Origin: Turbatrix aceti
Lineage: Eukaryota > Nematoda > Chromadorea > Rhabditida > Panagrolaimidae
DNA length: 64,000 nt
Direction: 5' to 3'
NCBI GenBank assembly: GCA_963969345.1
Contig: OZ017770.1
Location: 5,837,246-5,901,245 of the forward strand
The translations under genes were made by a program, and so were the position numbers. Each line of letters opens with the position of its first letter. Positions within the stretch are counted from its first letter, which is position 1. Below, piece by piece: positions 33,423 through 45,772 of this stretch. A model generated the notes under the pieces. It worked only from the letters and a program-made list of their open reading frames with translations. It was not told the origin of the DNA and did not search any database.

Positions 33423-36400
33423 ATGACCCGTGCAAGACTTTTTTGGTCATGCTTGCTATCCGTTATTGTAAGTATAGAGTCATTCAACTGTCCTCATATT
33501 TGTACATGCCGCAACACAATTATAAATTGTTCATCGAAAAGCCTTTCCTACATTCCAGAAAACATCCCTAATACTTCGACAGTATTGTAAGTTTTATTGT
33601 CCTCGGCGGCCTTTTGAAGATGATTTTTGCGTAATCCTTTTCAATTCTTTTTTTTGTTGTTGCAGAATCATGGACAACAATGACCTAGTCACAATCAACG
33701 TTGAAGCACTTGTGTATTTAACTAATTTAACTAATTTGTAAGTGCCTCTTAGCCGCCCACGTGCGCAAAGGTGACAGCTAATAAATAAATTGCTTGTTGC
33801 ATTTGCAGATCGTTAGCATCCAATGCAATATCTACAATTCCAATAGCCATTTTTAAATATCTTCCTAATCTTCAGCACCTGTGAGTAATCAATTGTTTTT
33901 GAGTAGCTCATTTAGAAGCAGATAAAGAGTCTTGATTTATGCCAAGAGGCAAAACTTTAGACAGAGGCCAATAAACGCATTTTTTTCAGACAACTAAGTG
34001 AAAATCGCTTGACATTTATACCCGACGGCCTGCAACAACTGATCGCACTTGACACACTAGATCTGTAGGAGTTTTTTTTCACATTCAGTTTTTTATTTCA
34101 GGGTTCTACAGGTTAATCTAGCGGTGCCCTTTTGAAGTATTAGACAAAAAGAAACGAAGAATGACCGTACATTTGATGGCTTTATTCATCCATATGTCAG
34201 GGGTTGCCGCTGGAAACGCACCATTCATTGGCGCCGGAGTGTCGACAAGATGTCGTACAATGATTTTTTTTTGCTTTTGCACAAAAGGACAAACAAAAAT
34301 GCACTGAGAAACAAAATCGACCTTCAAAATTCATAAATAAGTTATTTTAAAACAGAACACTGCTTTTTTAGAAGTTCAAATCGGATCACGAATGTGACGG
34401 AAGAAGATGCGATAAATATCAAACACATCCGAGACGTCAACCTTCGCAACAACAGCATAAGAGCGTGGCCGATAAAACCCCTAAACTACGTAAAATCAAG
34501 CCTACAAAAATTGTATGGTTTAATCTTTTGAGGGAAAGAAACAAAAAAATAACTCAAAATATTATTAGGGACCTGTCGCACAACAAATTGGAAGTATTGC
34601 ATGAATTTTCATTTACGGGTTACACAAGTTTAGTCAACTTGAACGCGAGTCACAATGTAATAGAACGGATTAATAACCATGCAAACTTCAGTCCATCACT
34701 AAAATCATTGTAAGTTTTTTTAATAAAAAATAAACATGTTTGTCGATAACTTGTTTTTTAGAGATCTCTCAAACAATTTAATACGGTATATTGGTAATTT
34801 TAATATTATCGGGGACAACATGCAAAATTTAACGCTAGCAGATAACAGAATACAAGAAATAGACAGTTTAGCTTTTGCTTTTGTAAAAGAGTTATATTTT
34901 CTCAACCTCTCAAATAATCAGCTGTACAACATCGGAGCTATATGGATTCCGTACAACCTCAAACATTTGTAAGATTTTTTTGGTTTTGAACGATTCGAAC
35001 TATTGCCCATTTAGGGACCTCAGTTACAATCTCCTTTACGATGTTCAGGCTAGCTTATGGCACAATGGAAACAGTTTGCAATGGCTTTCTCTTGCTAACA
35101 ACAAAATGACCGATATTGCGCCGAATAGCTTTGAACCCCTGAAAAAGCTGGAATACTTATCACTGGAGAACAACCAGATAAAGCACGTCAACAAGAAGAG
35201 TTTTATCGGTCTGAGCAGTCTGGAAGAAATGTGAGTATTCTTCGGGCATCATAATTTATCGCAAACACGGTATTGCAGGGATCTGTCCCACAATGAGCTG
35301 GCGATCTGCGTTGAGGATCGAGCTGTTTTGCCTCACATGCCATCGCTGCGCAAGCTTGATTTCTCATCCAACCGCATTGGTGCTATTCCATCCAAGGCAT
35401 TCAGCGACTACCAAAGTCTGGAATTTCTTGACCTTTCTGAAAACCCTATTGCCACTATCGCGGAAGGTGCATTCGACGACATCGAACTGGAAGAACTGTA
35501 ATGCACAAAAAAATAGTATGGCGCCAACATTGCTTTTTTTAGACGCATATTCACCACAGACCTCATCTGCGATTGCCGCTTGGCATGGTTCCCAAACTGG
35601 CTTGCTCAATCGACTATCAAGACGCATAGCATACTTATGCATTGCAACCGTCCTTTGAGTCTTCGTGGTGTTGACGTCGTCTCCGCCAATACATCCAGTT
35701 GGACATGTGGTAAAAACAAAATGATTTCCGCAATAACAAAGGGGCTTTTCAGTGAAACCATCTCCGCAAGCTAAGATCGTTGATTCGCCGGGACAAATAA
35801 TCCACGTAAAAACAGGAACGGAGTTGAGATTGTTTTGTCGGGGACACGGCGAAGCGCCGATTAGTATCTTCTGGAAGGTGTTTGACAACGACATGGATCA
35901 AATGCTAAATGAGACATCGGACATCAGTATCTTTGCAAATAACACAATCGATGGTCAGTCCCAAATGAATGCAGAAAAAAACACAGCTTAGATTTTTAGA
36001 CGCAAATAGTGAGAACGAATACATCACAAGCGAGCTCATAGTTCGGCACGTTAAAAATCCAGCCGACTACCAGTGCGTTGTCAGCAATCGACACGGTCAT
36101 GCCTATTCGCTTCATGCTAAAATTCAGCTTTACATGCCACCAAAAATCGTCCGACGATCTTCTCCGGAAATCGCAATAATGGTAAACACAACCATGGATT
36201 TGATCTGTGAAGTTGAGGGTATGTTGACAAATTGGAGCAAATGTCATATGAATTATAGAACATTTTAGGCATCCCAGAAGTCACTCGGGTGTTTGAGAAA
36301 AAGAACGACAGAAAACGCTTTGCCATTTTGAGTCAGCAGGAGCGTCTTCACTATGACACAGAGGGCTTACACCTGTTAAAAGTGCAAAAGGAGGACGAAG

Positions 36401-37580
36401 GAGACTACCAATGCACCGCGAAAAACAGCTTCGGAACAGATATTGCAATCACTCGACTTATGGTTTTCGGTTTGAAGCACATTGCTTTCCTATTTATGCG
36501 TGCCGTATTAAAATGTTTCAGAAAAATCATTTACAAACAGCATGCAACAACAACAACACGTGCGGGTTCGGTCGTTATTTTCACTTTTCTGCAATACGGA
36601 TATCAATATGCCACACAAAATTAATTGGTACTTCAAGAATCAGCGTATCCATGCGAAGAATACATTAGGAATTATTTTTCGAGGCAATCGTAGTGAAATG
36701 CTCGTTATTCCATCGGTTAGCAAGACTTTTACCTTTGTCGTTAATGAGTAATTTACTGCAGGCTCAATTGACAAATGCCGGAGAATACAAGTGCGTTATC
36801 ACGGTCGGTGATCAAAACCTCCCCCTTGACTCTCAATTTGCCAACGTCGATGTTCACACCATACCACCAGGTGACTTTTCCGCGGTTAAGGACAGCACGT
36901 CCCCGATCACCCCAGTTACTATTCGTCTGACCACGATGCAGCCTCCAAACATTCGTACCCCTTATTTGATTGATATGGGTGCTAAAAATGTCGAACTTCC
37001 ACCCGAAAAGCGGCCTAGCGTTTTCGATGCCATCGTAAGAGTCATGATCGATGAATACCGTAGCTGGCAGTATCATGAACAGGTATTTTTTCTTCTTGTT
37101 GTCTGCATGACCAGTATTATGGGCTCTATATGCTGCTACGCGTACCTCATTCGTCACTTTGTCAAGTACCTGTGTTTTAAAATCAGGAGTATTCAAATAT
37201 TTCGCCATACTACACGGGATCGCGCAACAAACACTTCGCTGCAGGATACGGCGTCGTGTGAAGAAAGCATTCTCGCCAGGAAAGCTTACAGAGTCAGCAT
37301 CCATGATCCCGTAGTCGATTTCACGGAGGAAATTTCTCCGTTTTCAACTGTGATACCTTCCATGTATGACATCGAAGAGCCTCGCAGGTCCGTTCTCCTC
37401 AAACGCTCTCAGTATTTCGCCGACGATTCTCCAACGCCATCTCAAGGGTCACCCGTAAATTGTATTACATACGCATATATTCATTCCGACAAATTTCCAC
37501 AGGAGGCTGTCAGCACCAGGAGACTCGTCAACGATGCTGCAGCCATATCGCAAAACGTTGTCGAAGATCCACATCCTTAA
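33423..37580 (+). CDS. LRIG/SMA-10-like transmembrane protein (leucine-rich repeats plus three Ig domains)
   Basis: LRIG proteins are single-pass membrane regulators of receptor tyrosine kinase and BMP signalling; C. elegans SMA-10 is the BMP-pathway member. The first exon (33423-33586) encodes a signal peptide (MTRARLFWSCLLSVIVSIES) and the N-terminal cysteine cap (CPHICTCRNTIINC); it lacks a stop before a good donor and is easily overlooked. About twelve leucine-rich repeats follow (for example LDLSHNKLEVLHEFSFTGY, LSLANNKMTDIAPNSF), then a cysteine C-cap (DLICDCRLAWFPNWL ... SWTC), three Ig domains (ELRLFC ... DYQCVVSN; LICEVEG ... GDYQCTAKN; LFCNT ... GEYKCVI), a membrane span (VFFLLVVCMTSIMGSICCYA) and a cytoplasmic tail of about 140 residues. 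Several introns split the same Leu codon in phase 2 between repeats. Stop is at 37580, with AATAAA at 37621. An adhesion-type LRR-Ig protein is the alternative. Confidence 0.88.
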
Positions 37581-40139
37581 CTGTGTTTGGGTTAGACTTT
37601 TACGGGAATGTACAATAGTCAATAAATTTAAGTTTATTATCCAACGTTTTTCTCCTGAATCACAGGGATACGGGAAGTTTCTTCTTTCTGCACATTCTTG
37701 CAAAGTGGTCAGCGTAATTTCCAGTTGTTTGCATTAAAAATGCCACATTTTTGTTGCAGCTTTTCTGAGTTAACTAGGGGGGATTGATTGCATGTTGTCG
37801 GGGCCGTAAATCAAGGAGTAACCCAGTTACAATATCCCAAAGAGCAGTGCGGGTACCTCGTGATACGAAAATATTTATTTGCTAGTTGTATAGCAGGGCA
37901 CATGATCCCGAGTCGCAATCAAACACAATGAAAAAAAAAGTAATCGAAAGTCGAGTATCCCTTGCTGGGTAAATTTAAGCTCCCGCTTGTGTCTATCTAG
38001 GGAGAGCCAGCCGCAGTTGTCGCAGCTGGCGGCAACGGATCTACCATCGTCAATGTGCGTCTCGACGAAACAGCACGCAGACACGAGAGAGAGAATGAGA
38101 GCGTGTTTGTCTGACAGTCAGTCGTTGTCGTTCGTCACGACTCCAGCGAGATCCTAGTGGGACGTTGCTCGCAAAACGCGATGTCGTTGCCAGCATGTAC
38201 TTGATGTAGTTGTGCGTTTTGCTGTGACACAGTGGTTGTTGCAAAAAAAAAGAAGAATAGCATCTTTTTGTTTCCCCATTTACTGCCTTTTATACCCACA
38301 GTTCGACCATTGGCATTGTTTGTCGCCTTGTTATATGACTCAGTGCCAGAGCTCTTCAACGCCGCGCTAATCTTTTGTCCATCTCTGCCTCGTTTGGCAA
38401 TTGATTGGTCCACCATCCCCGGCGGCGAAAAGTGTGAGCTGGCTCTGCTTCGCGAACAGAACAGCTAGCTGACTAGAGTTGCGGTGAATTCATTCTTCTC
38501 GCGCACCTTTGCCACCTCATCGACGGCCAACCAGCGTCGTTCTTGTCCACTACTGATTGAATTGTCACCTTTGGGTTACAGATTTGCAGCTGTCTTTGCG
38601 GTGATGAAGTGCTGTTCGCGAGTGCATTACCCATCTAGCACAATTTTTGAATTGTCTATTGATTTTTTGGCGACATTTGTCGTTTTACTCGATTCACGCA
38701 CACCTGTACATTGGGTCGTGTTTTTGTCATCATTTTTTAAATAGATGACAATTTTAATTCATTTTGCGAATGCGCAAAACCGGAGAGTGGTTTTTCATTC
38801 ATTCGTTCATTACCAAATGCAAATTTCGGTTTGCCGGGTTTTCCCTTCCTCCTGTAAAACGTGTCGTGACTCCGTCATGCACACCATACATTAGTTATTG
38901 AGGTTACAAATAAGTTTGGTCGGTCAACTATTGTGTCGCGCACTCCGCGTGGTACGAACATGAAAATTGACAATGTCACCACCACACCGCACAGTTTTCG
39001 CCCCTCTAGACTGCTGCCCGAGGTTGTAATTTTTTGTTATGAGCCAATTTATGTCACTGGACAACTACAATGTTAGTTGAAAACGGAATCTGTTTTAGGG
39101 AAGGAATATTTCTTGCTATTGGTTTTCTTGTATCAGTGTTGTCCCTGTTTTGCGCGTTGGAAGAAAACAATGGAGTTTGTTGGTTGGATAGAGACATGTG
39201 TAGGTCAATAGTAAGCATGAGGGTTCGTTGAAGTCGAGAAGCACAAAGCAAGTCGTTTGCTTTTGTCAAAACAAGAATGGAGGATGATTCTTAGCCAGTA
39301 TTTCACATTACTCAGAAGTTTGTGAAAAAAAAGAGATATCCTGGAATGCGCTTTGAATATTTGTTTTGGAACCGCAAGGATTTCTGCAGCGCTCCATCCA
39401 TGATGACAATGATTTCGAAACCGTGGTTGGAGCAGCTGGCTGCACAGAGAAGAGACTCACGCTGTCTTTCATCTTTAGACGTGGTGGCCGCCAGTAATTT
39501 CGAGCGACTTGCTTGTGGAGGAAAAAATTCATTTTATTCGCGCGCGTGTGCGTTTTGCGTGTTCAATTTCATCTCAATCGCTTGGCCTGATTTAAACGTA
39601 AAATATCAAAAAATTGGATCGTTTTCAGTATCCATCCAGTAATCGAGTGGTTGCACGTTGCCGGGGCAACGCGACAGTCCTACAGTGCCTCGCGCATTGC
39701 TGGTTCCTATTGAGTTCAACAGGGTAGGTCGTGACATTTCATACGTTCGTGCGATCGATTCTTGCGCCAGTATTCATCGCTGCACCTTGCTATGAATCAT
39801 CTGCTAGGTACAGCCTGGTGAAAGGCGTTTTTTAAAAAGCAATAATCAAGAAAGCATTTTACGTTTTTTTTCGGAGGCGATTAAACGCTGTGAATACTAT
39901 GCTGGCGTGAGTTGGCAGTTAAAAAAAACTACAGCGAAAAACGTCAAAGAACGAACGGAATAAAAAACCCTATTTTATATCAAATGTGGAAGTTTACGCA
40001 GATGTTAATTCCGCTGCGAAAACGTTCATCGATAAAAATAGACGAAACCTAATCAGAAAAATTCATTCGAGTTATTTTCCCGGCCGACAAATATAGAATT
40101 CTGTGACTCATTAGTTTTTTTTAGATACGGGTATAAAAA
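37581..40139. other. Intergenic region upstream of kinesin
   Basis: It holds the LRIG-like 3' UTR (AATAAA 37621-37626) and the kinesin promoter. ORFs at 38232, 38484 and 39322 are unrecognised. A perfect palindromic X-box-like site lies at 39656-39671. A TTTTTTTTAG acceptor ends at 40124, fifteen bases before the kinesin ATG. Confidence 0.45.
39656..39671. promoter_or_regulatory. X-box-like RFX/DAF-19 site (perfect palindrome)
   Basis: CGTTGCCGGGGCAACG is a perfect 16-base inverted repeat. It fits the RFX consensus of GTTGCC, a two-base spacer and GGCAAC. It lies about 470 bases upstream of the kinesin ATG. In C. elegans such boxes mark DAF-19-regulated ciliary genes, though usually closer to the start. 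Use here is not shown. Confidence 0.45.
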
Positions 40140-43100
40140 ATGGCGAATCCATCTGAGTGCTGCATTCAGGTATGTTGCCGTGTTCGGCCACTAAACGACA
40201 TTGAAAAATCAAACGGGTCACAATTTATTCCTAAATTCATCAACAAAGATGGTATTTCTATAGGTGTAAGTTGTTTTGTTTCAATGAAAGTCCTTGATTA
40301 ACGATATATTTTTTTCTACAGGGAAAAACTTTCCTTTACGACGCTGTTTTTGATCCGTCATATTCGCAAGAGCAAGTGTATCAAAACTCGGCTTACCATA
40401 TTGTCCAGGATGTCCTCAGTGGCTACAACGGTACGGTCTTTGCGTACGGTCAGACGTCTTCCGGTAAGACGCATACGATGGAAGGCGACATCACGGCCAG
40501 CCCTGAGAAGCACGGCATCATTCCACGCATCATCAGTGACATCTTTAACCACATCTACAACATGGAGGATACCAACTTGGAATTTCACATCAAGGTTTCT
40601 TACTTTGAAATTTACAATGAAAAGATTCGAGATTTACTTGACGTTACCAAAACTAACCTGACAATTCACGAAGACAAGAATCGAGTCCCATACGTCAAGG
40701 GAGCGACCGAACAATACGTGACTAACCCGGAAGAAGTCTTCATGGTCATCGGCGAAGGCAAAGCCAACCGACAAGTAGCCGTGACAAGTACGTTTTTTTC
40801 TGCTAGCGCCAGTTTTTATTTATTTGAACTTTTTTTTCAGACATGAACGAGCACAGCTCCAGATCACACTCTGTATTCCAGATTCAGGTTGAGCAGGAGA
40901 ACAAAGCGACGCAAAAGAAACTCACTGGTAAACTGTATTTGGTCGATTTGGCCGGTTCCGAAAAAGTTAGCAAAACCGGCGCCGAAGGTGCGGTGCTCGA
41001 AGAAGCGAAGAACATCAATAAGTCGCTTTCGGCTCTTGGAAACGTCATTTCAGCACTCGCTGAGGGAACTGTGAGTACTTATGACAAGTTTGATTAAATA
41101 TACATTGTAAAATTTTGCAGAAGACCCACGTCCCGTATCGTGACAGTAAACTGACGCGTATTCTGCAAGAATCGCTCGGTGGTAACTCGAGAACAACTAT
41201 CGTTATCTGTTGTTCGCCCGCATCCTGGAACGAAACAGAAACCAAGTCCACGCTTCTCTTCGGTCAGCGTGCCAAGACCATCAAGAACGTTGTCGTCGTC
41301 AACGAAGAACTCACTGCCGAAGAATGGAAGAGACGATACGAGCGCGAACGAGATCGCAATACCAAGCTCAAGTCATTCCTGCAGGCACTCATCACCGAGG
41401 TCAAACGACATCGAGCTGGGGAACGTGTTCCAGAATCGGAATATGCAACTGTCGGCGACGATCAGCAGTTAACAGAGTCTACCGTCATGACACCATCCAT
41501 GACGGAGTCTACATTCCCTCTGGAGAACGTTCCCGCCGCTCCTGCCGCGCAGCCGTTGCTCAGCTCGCGCACTGGACCTCTCAGCGATGAAGAACGGCGC
41601 AAATACGAGGAAGAACGCTCCAAGCTATACCAGCAGTTGGATGAGAAGGACGACGAGATCCAGATGCAATCCCAGATCAGCGAACAGCTCAAGCAGCAGC
41701 TCGCGGAGCAGGATGACCTCATCAAGCAGACTCGTGCCGAATACACTCAGGCGATGAACGACCTCCAGAGTGCCCAAGTCGAGCTCGACAAGAACCACGA
41801 CGAAGCGGACGAAATGTTTGCTGCAATTCAGGAGGTTGCCATGAACTTGGAGCAGAAGAAGGGCGAAGTCGAACACCTCGCCAAGGAAAACGACAAGCTT
41901 TCCGAAGACTTCAACAAAATGAACCTCGAAGTCATGCAGGCCAACACTCGCGTGGATGAGTACCGCCAGATGCTCAACACGCAGAAGAAGAAGGTCTTTG
42001 AATCAATCCAGGCTATGCTACGCGAATTCAACGAGTTGGGAAGCAATTACCCCATCCCAGAAAAGTTCACTGCCGACTTTAACGAAAACGATCGCATCAT
42101 GGACGACGAGTTGCTGGCACACGCCAGGATCTGCATGTCCAAGCTGGCTACTGATTACAAGACCGTTCAGCAGAAAGCCAGCGAACTGCAAAACGGAACC
42201 GGTGATGTCGAGAAGAAACTCGAAACTTTGCAATCGGAGTTGTCGACTTGCCGTCTGGAGCAGCAGCAGCTTGAGGTCAAAAACAAGTCTCTACAGGAGA
42301 CGATTGACGCTCAAGAGAAAGCCAAGAGAACTCTAGAAGACGATCTTTTCTTGCTCAACTCCAGGCTTGAAACAACCGGCGCATCTGCTGAGCCCAACAG
42401 CGACCACCAGAAAGTCGTGGCCCAACTTCGGGATCAGATTGCCGAGAAGAACAACCAGATCAAACAGCTTTCGGAGTCCCTCCAGGAACTGCAGCTTACA
42501 AAGGACAAGCTTTCCAACGACCTTGAGAAACTCCGCACTGACGAAGTCGAGAAGGACAAGAAGATCAAGGAACTCACGGCGCGTTCGGACAAGCGAGAGC
42601 AGGCGAAGCAAGATCTGCGTGGTCTCGAAGAGACTGTTCAGAAGGAGCTCCAATCACTGCACAACCTTCGCAAGCTGTTCGTTCAGGACCTCACCCAGAG
42701 AATCCGCAAGAGCACCCAGGGCGACGATGGCGAAGAGGAGTTCACTTCTAGCCTGGCTCTGAGGCAAAAGATTCAGTTCCTGGAGAACAATCTTGAACAA
42801 CTCACTAAGGTTCACAAGAAGCTCGTACGCGACAATGCCGAGCTTCGCTGCGAGCTGCCCAAGCTGGAGAAGCGTCTTCGCGCCAGTATGGAACGCATCA
42901 AGAATCTGGAGAACGCTCTGCGAGACACCAAGGAGAACGCCATGCGTGATCGCCGAAAATACCAGTTCGAAGTCGAGCGCATCAAGGAAGCCGTACGCCA
43001 GCGCAACATGGCACGTCGTGGCTTGGTGGCCAACATTGGTATATATTTTGATTGCTTTACTGTTATCCATTTTTATTACCAACTTTTTTTTTAGCAAAAC

Positions 43101-43183
43101 CAATCCGTCCTGGTCAACATTACCCTCCTGCAATTCCCCAGCGTCCGCCAGGTGAGAATTTAGCCAGTAACGAAAACGTGTGA
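40140..43183 (+). CDS. unc-116: Kinesin-1 heavy chain, 942 aa
   Basis: This is the plus-end-directed microtubule motor of conventional kinesin, which carries vesicles and organelles in axons. Five phase-compatible exons (40140-40265, 40322-40787, 40841-41070, 41121-43038, 43095-43183) give 942 residues. Motor landmarks are CRVRPLND, the P-loop [13 protein letters not shown], switch [12 protein letters not shown], switch [19 protein letters not shown] and [14 protein letters not shown]. The neck is [17 protein letters not shown] long coiled-coil stalk follows, and the tail holds the autoinhibitory motif [12 protein letters not shown], completed across the last intron and ending [10 protein letters not shown]. 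The length is typical of kinesin-1. A TTTTTTTTAG acceptor is 15 nt before the ATG. The part from 41844 onward is the left copy of a 3.93-kb tandem duplication. Acceptor-like sites after 43150 could give alternative C-termini. AATAAA is at 43518. Confidence 0.97.
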
Positions 43184-45275
43184 TCGAAGTAATGCATTAG
43201 GCTATAATCGTTTTGGTTTTATTTCGCTAACTTTTCTACTTTTTTTTCCAATTTGTTTTTTACTTACGCATGCTTAACCTGGTTTGTTTTTTCAGCACCA
43301 GTCTCGTAACTGGTTTAAGTTCTGTTAAGCTTTGCGTTTTGCATAATACGTACATCTTTCTCTGGTTGCGTCCGGCTGTTATCAAGCGATTTGCTTTCGC
43401 CTACCTTGTTAAAATTTGTGATTGATTAATTTATTCATCCTCGTTCATTTTTTTCACCCTTTGCTTATTTCGCTTACATTGAAAATATTAGTCATGATTT
43501 AACTGTGTTAAAAGCCAAATAAAACAAATAAATTGTTCGAATACAAATGTGTGGATTGAATTGTCCGGTTGAACTGAATGCGTCCCATCGTTTTGCAGCA
43601 GCACGTGAATGCCCCATGACTTTTCCAGTTATGCGTGCATTGGCATTTCCTTACATAAAAACAACAGAGTTCCATATTTGAAGTCCCTTTATCTATCCCC
43701 TCCTGATTGTTTACTTACGATGCGGTCGGTCATCGACTGCCACAACTCCCCAGTCCCTTACTCCTACGTTCTTGTCCAAAATAACCAAGGCACGAAATGC
43801 TGTTATTTTGTCAATAAGCACACTTTATTGTGTTGCGTGACGACTAGGCTGGAGGAACGTTTAACTGGTTACTTCTACAATGGCACTGACGTCATGCTGT
43901 GTTTTTGGCACACAACACTTCTGGCACGGCACGTGTAAGTACTTTCGTGCGCTTTGTAGTGTACCACCGACCACGGGGGCGTTGGTATGTTATGCTGTAT
44001 CACGTTACCCACCCCTCCACTTACACATCCTTCTTAAGGATACAGTAGCTAATCCGTGTGAGCTTATACATAAATAAATCATTCTCACCTGGTTTGGAAG
44101 AAATGACAGAGACATGGAACTAATCCAGTTTTTTTGTGAAATATCAATTAGCATGACAAGATGGAATCCCTACTGAACGAAGCTTCGTATTCAGAATCTG
44201 ACGTTCTTGAACTTAGACGGTGACTTAACCAGTCCTGAAGTGCAACTCGTTTAGACGACCCGCCGCCTGTGTCGGCACCTGCAACAGATACGACTTTCTC
44301 AACGGCAGATACCATATCATCAGTGATGTTCATTGTTTGAGCTGAACCTTTTTTGAAATCGTTTGTATTTTTGCTATCTGAGCTTATTTTTTTATACTTA
44401 TAATATATCCGTTCAGATTTGTATGCTAAGTGATGTGTAGGTTTTTTTTCGATTTATTGTGTTTGGATTAGTCATAAATTATTATACTTGAGCGTTTGAT
44501 GAGCAAGTTTTGATGCGTATACGCGGGCGACACAAGTACGATTAATGCTTTCCAAGTTACCCCAATTTTAGCAATTCTCTGGCACATCGTTGGTCGCACA
44601 CACATTCGATATACGCAAATTACTTCCGATGTGACGCGGAGCTTCGCCAAGGTATTTTTTGATTCTTGAAAGCATATTTTGTTTCCAAGAGTGGCTTAAT
44701 TTAGGCGGCAGTGACGACGTGCCGTGTTGCAGCGGCCCCCGCATGTCAAGATTGCCGACGGCAAGTCATCAACGGCAAGTCCGCGGACCCCGCATGAATT
44801 AATACTTTGTGAAGATAAAAGCAGCGTACGCTCACTCAGAAAGGCCGGGTGACTGACTAATGCCCAAGTTCGCAAAATGAAATTTAAAAAAAAAACAATG
44901 CGGTGTATGCAACAGATTTATTGTGATAGTGCCGAGTTTATTACAAACGTTGGATAACAACCAAACGAGGGATGTGTTAAAGAATTCAAATGCGGGTAAT
45001 AGGAGAGAGTTTTAACTGCCTGTCGCCTCGAATCGCCTTTTTTGGGGTGGGGGGGGGAATGAAATTGGTCGTTGTTTTGACGCTGTGCACGCTGCTTGCC
45101 TTCGAAGAAAGAGATACCATAAATTGAGATAATGCTGTGGGCACGCATAATCAAAAATGCCGATTGGAAATAACATAACTGCGCCTGGTGTTTGTGGTAG
45201 AAGGTGCTGAATTCTGAGTGGAATAAATAACTTGTTGTCTTGCGAAAAATAGAGCGAGTATGCGAGATGCTTTGT
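43184..45275. other. Intergenic DNA between kinesin and IDA-1 fragments (left copy)
   Basis: It contains the kinesin 3' UTR and polyA signal (43518-43523) and, on the minus strand, AATAAA signals at about 44917-44922 and 44937 for the adjacent IDA-1 fragment. Short ORFs (43609, 44148, 44918) are identical in the right copy because of the duplication, so their repetition is not evidence of function. Confidence 0.6.
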
Positions 45276-45772
45276 TTAATGCTGAATAGCCTTGATGAGA
45301 GAAGTGACTTCTTCTGCTACGCAACTGAAGACTAGGTTATACTGCTCGCTGTTGGCAACTAGATAAGGGCGCTGGTCGCGGATGTGCTCGAGCGAAGCCG
45401 CGATGTCAATTTCCTTGACACCCTTGTTGATGCGGTTGGTGACAACGTCGATGAGACAGTATGTTCCAGCTCGGCCGGTGCCGTCAAGATCGTGCACCAG
45501 GATGGGTGACGAGCGTCCGCGGTACGACTTGTTCACCTTGCTGAAAAAAAATACTTTCACTATTATCTTTTTTTTTTAAATCTCACCGTCTGAACTCAAG
45601 CAACGACTTGTTGGACTCCGGAACGGATCCCTTTGGCCAGCTAAGGTAGTGGAACTGCGTGACCGTGCGTGTTTCGCCTGTCTTCAGCAGCTTGAGGTAG
45701 AACGACCGTACAACGTAGTCTTCGCTCCAGATGTGCTCCGAAACGAGGTTCACTTCAAACGAGCCGTAAACC
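45276..45772 (-). pseudogene. IDA-1 3' fragment (duplicated)
   Basis: Two exon pieces (45772-45588 and 45560-45276) encode the C-terminal half of the phosphatase-like domain, including [20 protein letters not shown], the pseudo-active-site [13 protein letters not shown] and the end SLIKAIQH. The sequence matches IDA-1 at 49205-49699. The 5' part is missing because the duplication breakpoint cuts the exon at 45772, so it has no signal peptide, lumenal domain or membrane span. The reading frame is undamaged, which suggests recent origin. It continues in frame on the minus strand into antisense kinesin sequence up to an ATG at 45975 (see findings). Confidence 0.9.

Larger units (their letters stand above)
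41844..45772. repeat. Tandem duplication, left copy (3,929 bp)
   Basis: The left copy of a head-to-tail direct duplication covers kinesin from the middle of its stalk to its end, the kinesin-IDA-1 intergenic DNA, and the last exon plus half of the preceding exon of IDA-1. Compared by eye with the right copy, it differs at about four bases (for example 45130-45131, 45385, 45519) and by two one-base homopolymer indels (near 45543-45552 and 45568-45577). The two copies abut exactly at 45772/45773. Confidence 0.95.

Noticed and set aside
41462..43133. Long minus-strand ORFs antisense to kinesin.
   Set aside because: They mirror a codon-biased coiled-coil gene and show the expected shadow composition; no independent evidence of coding.
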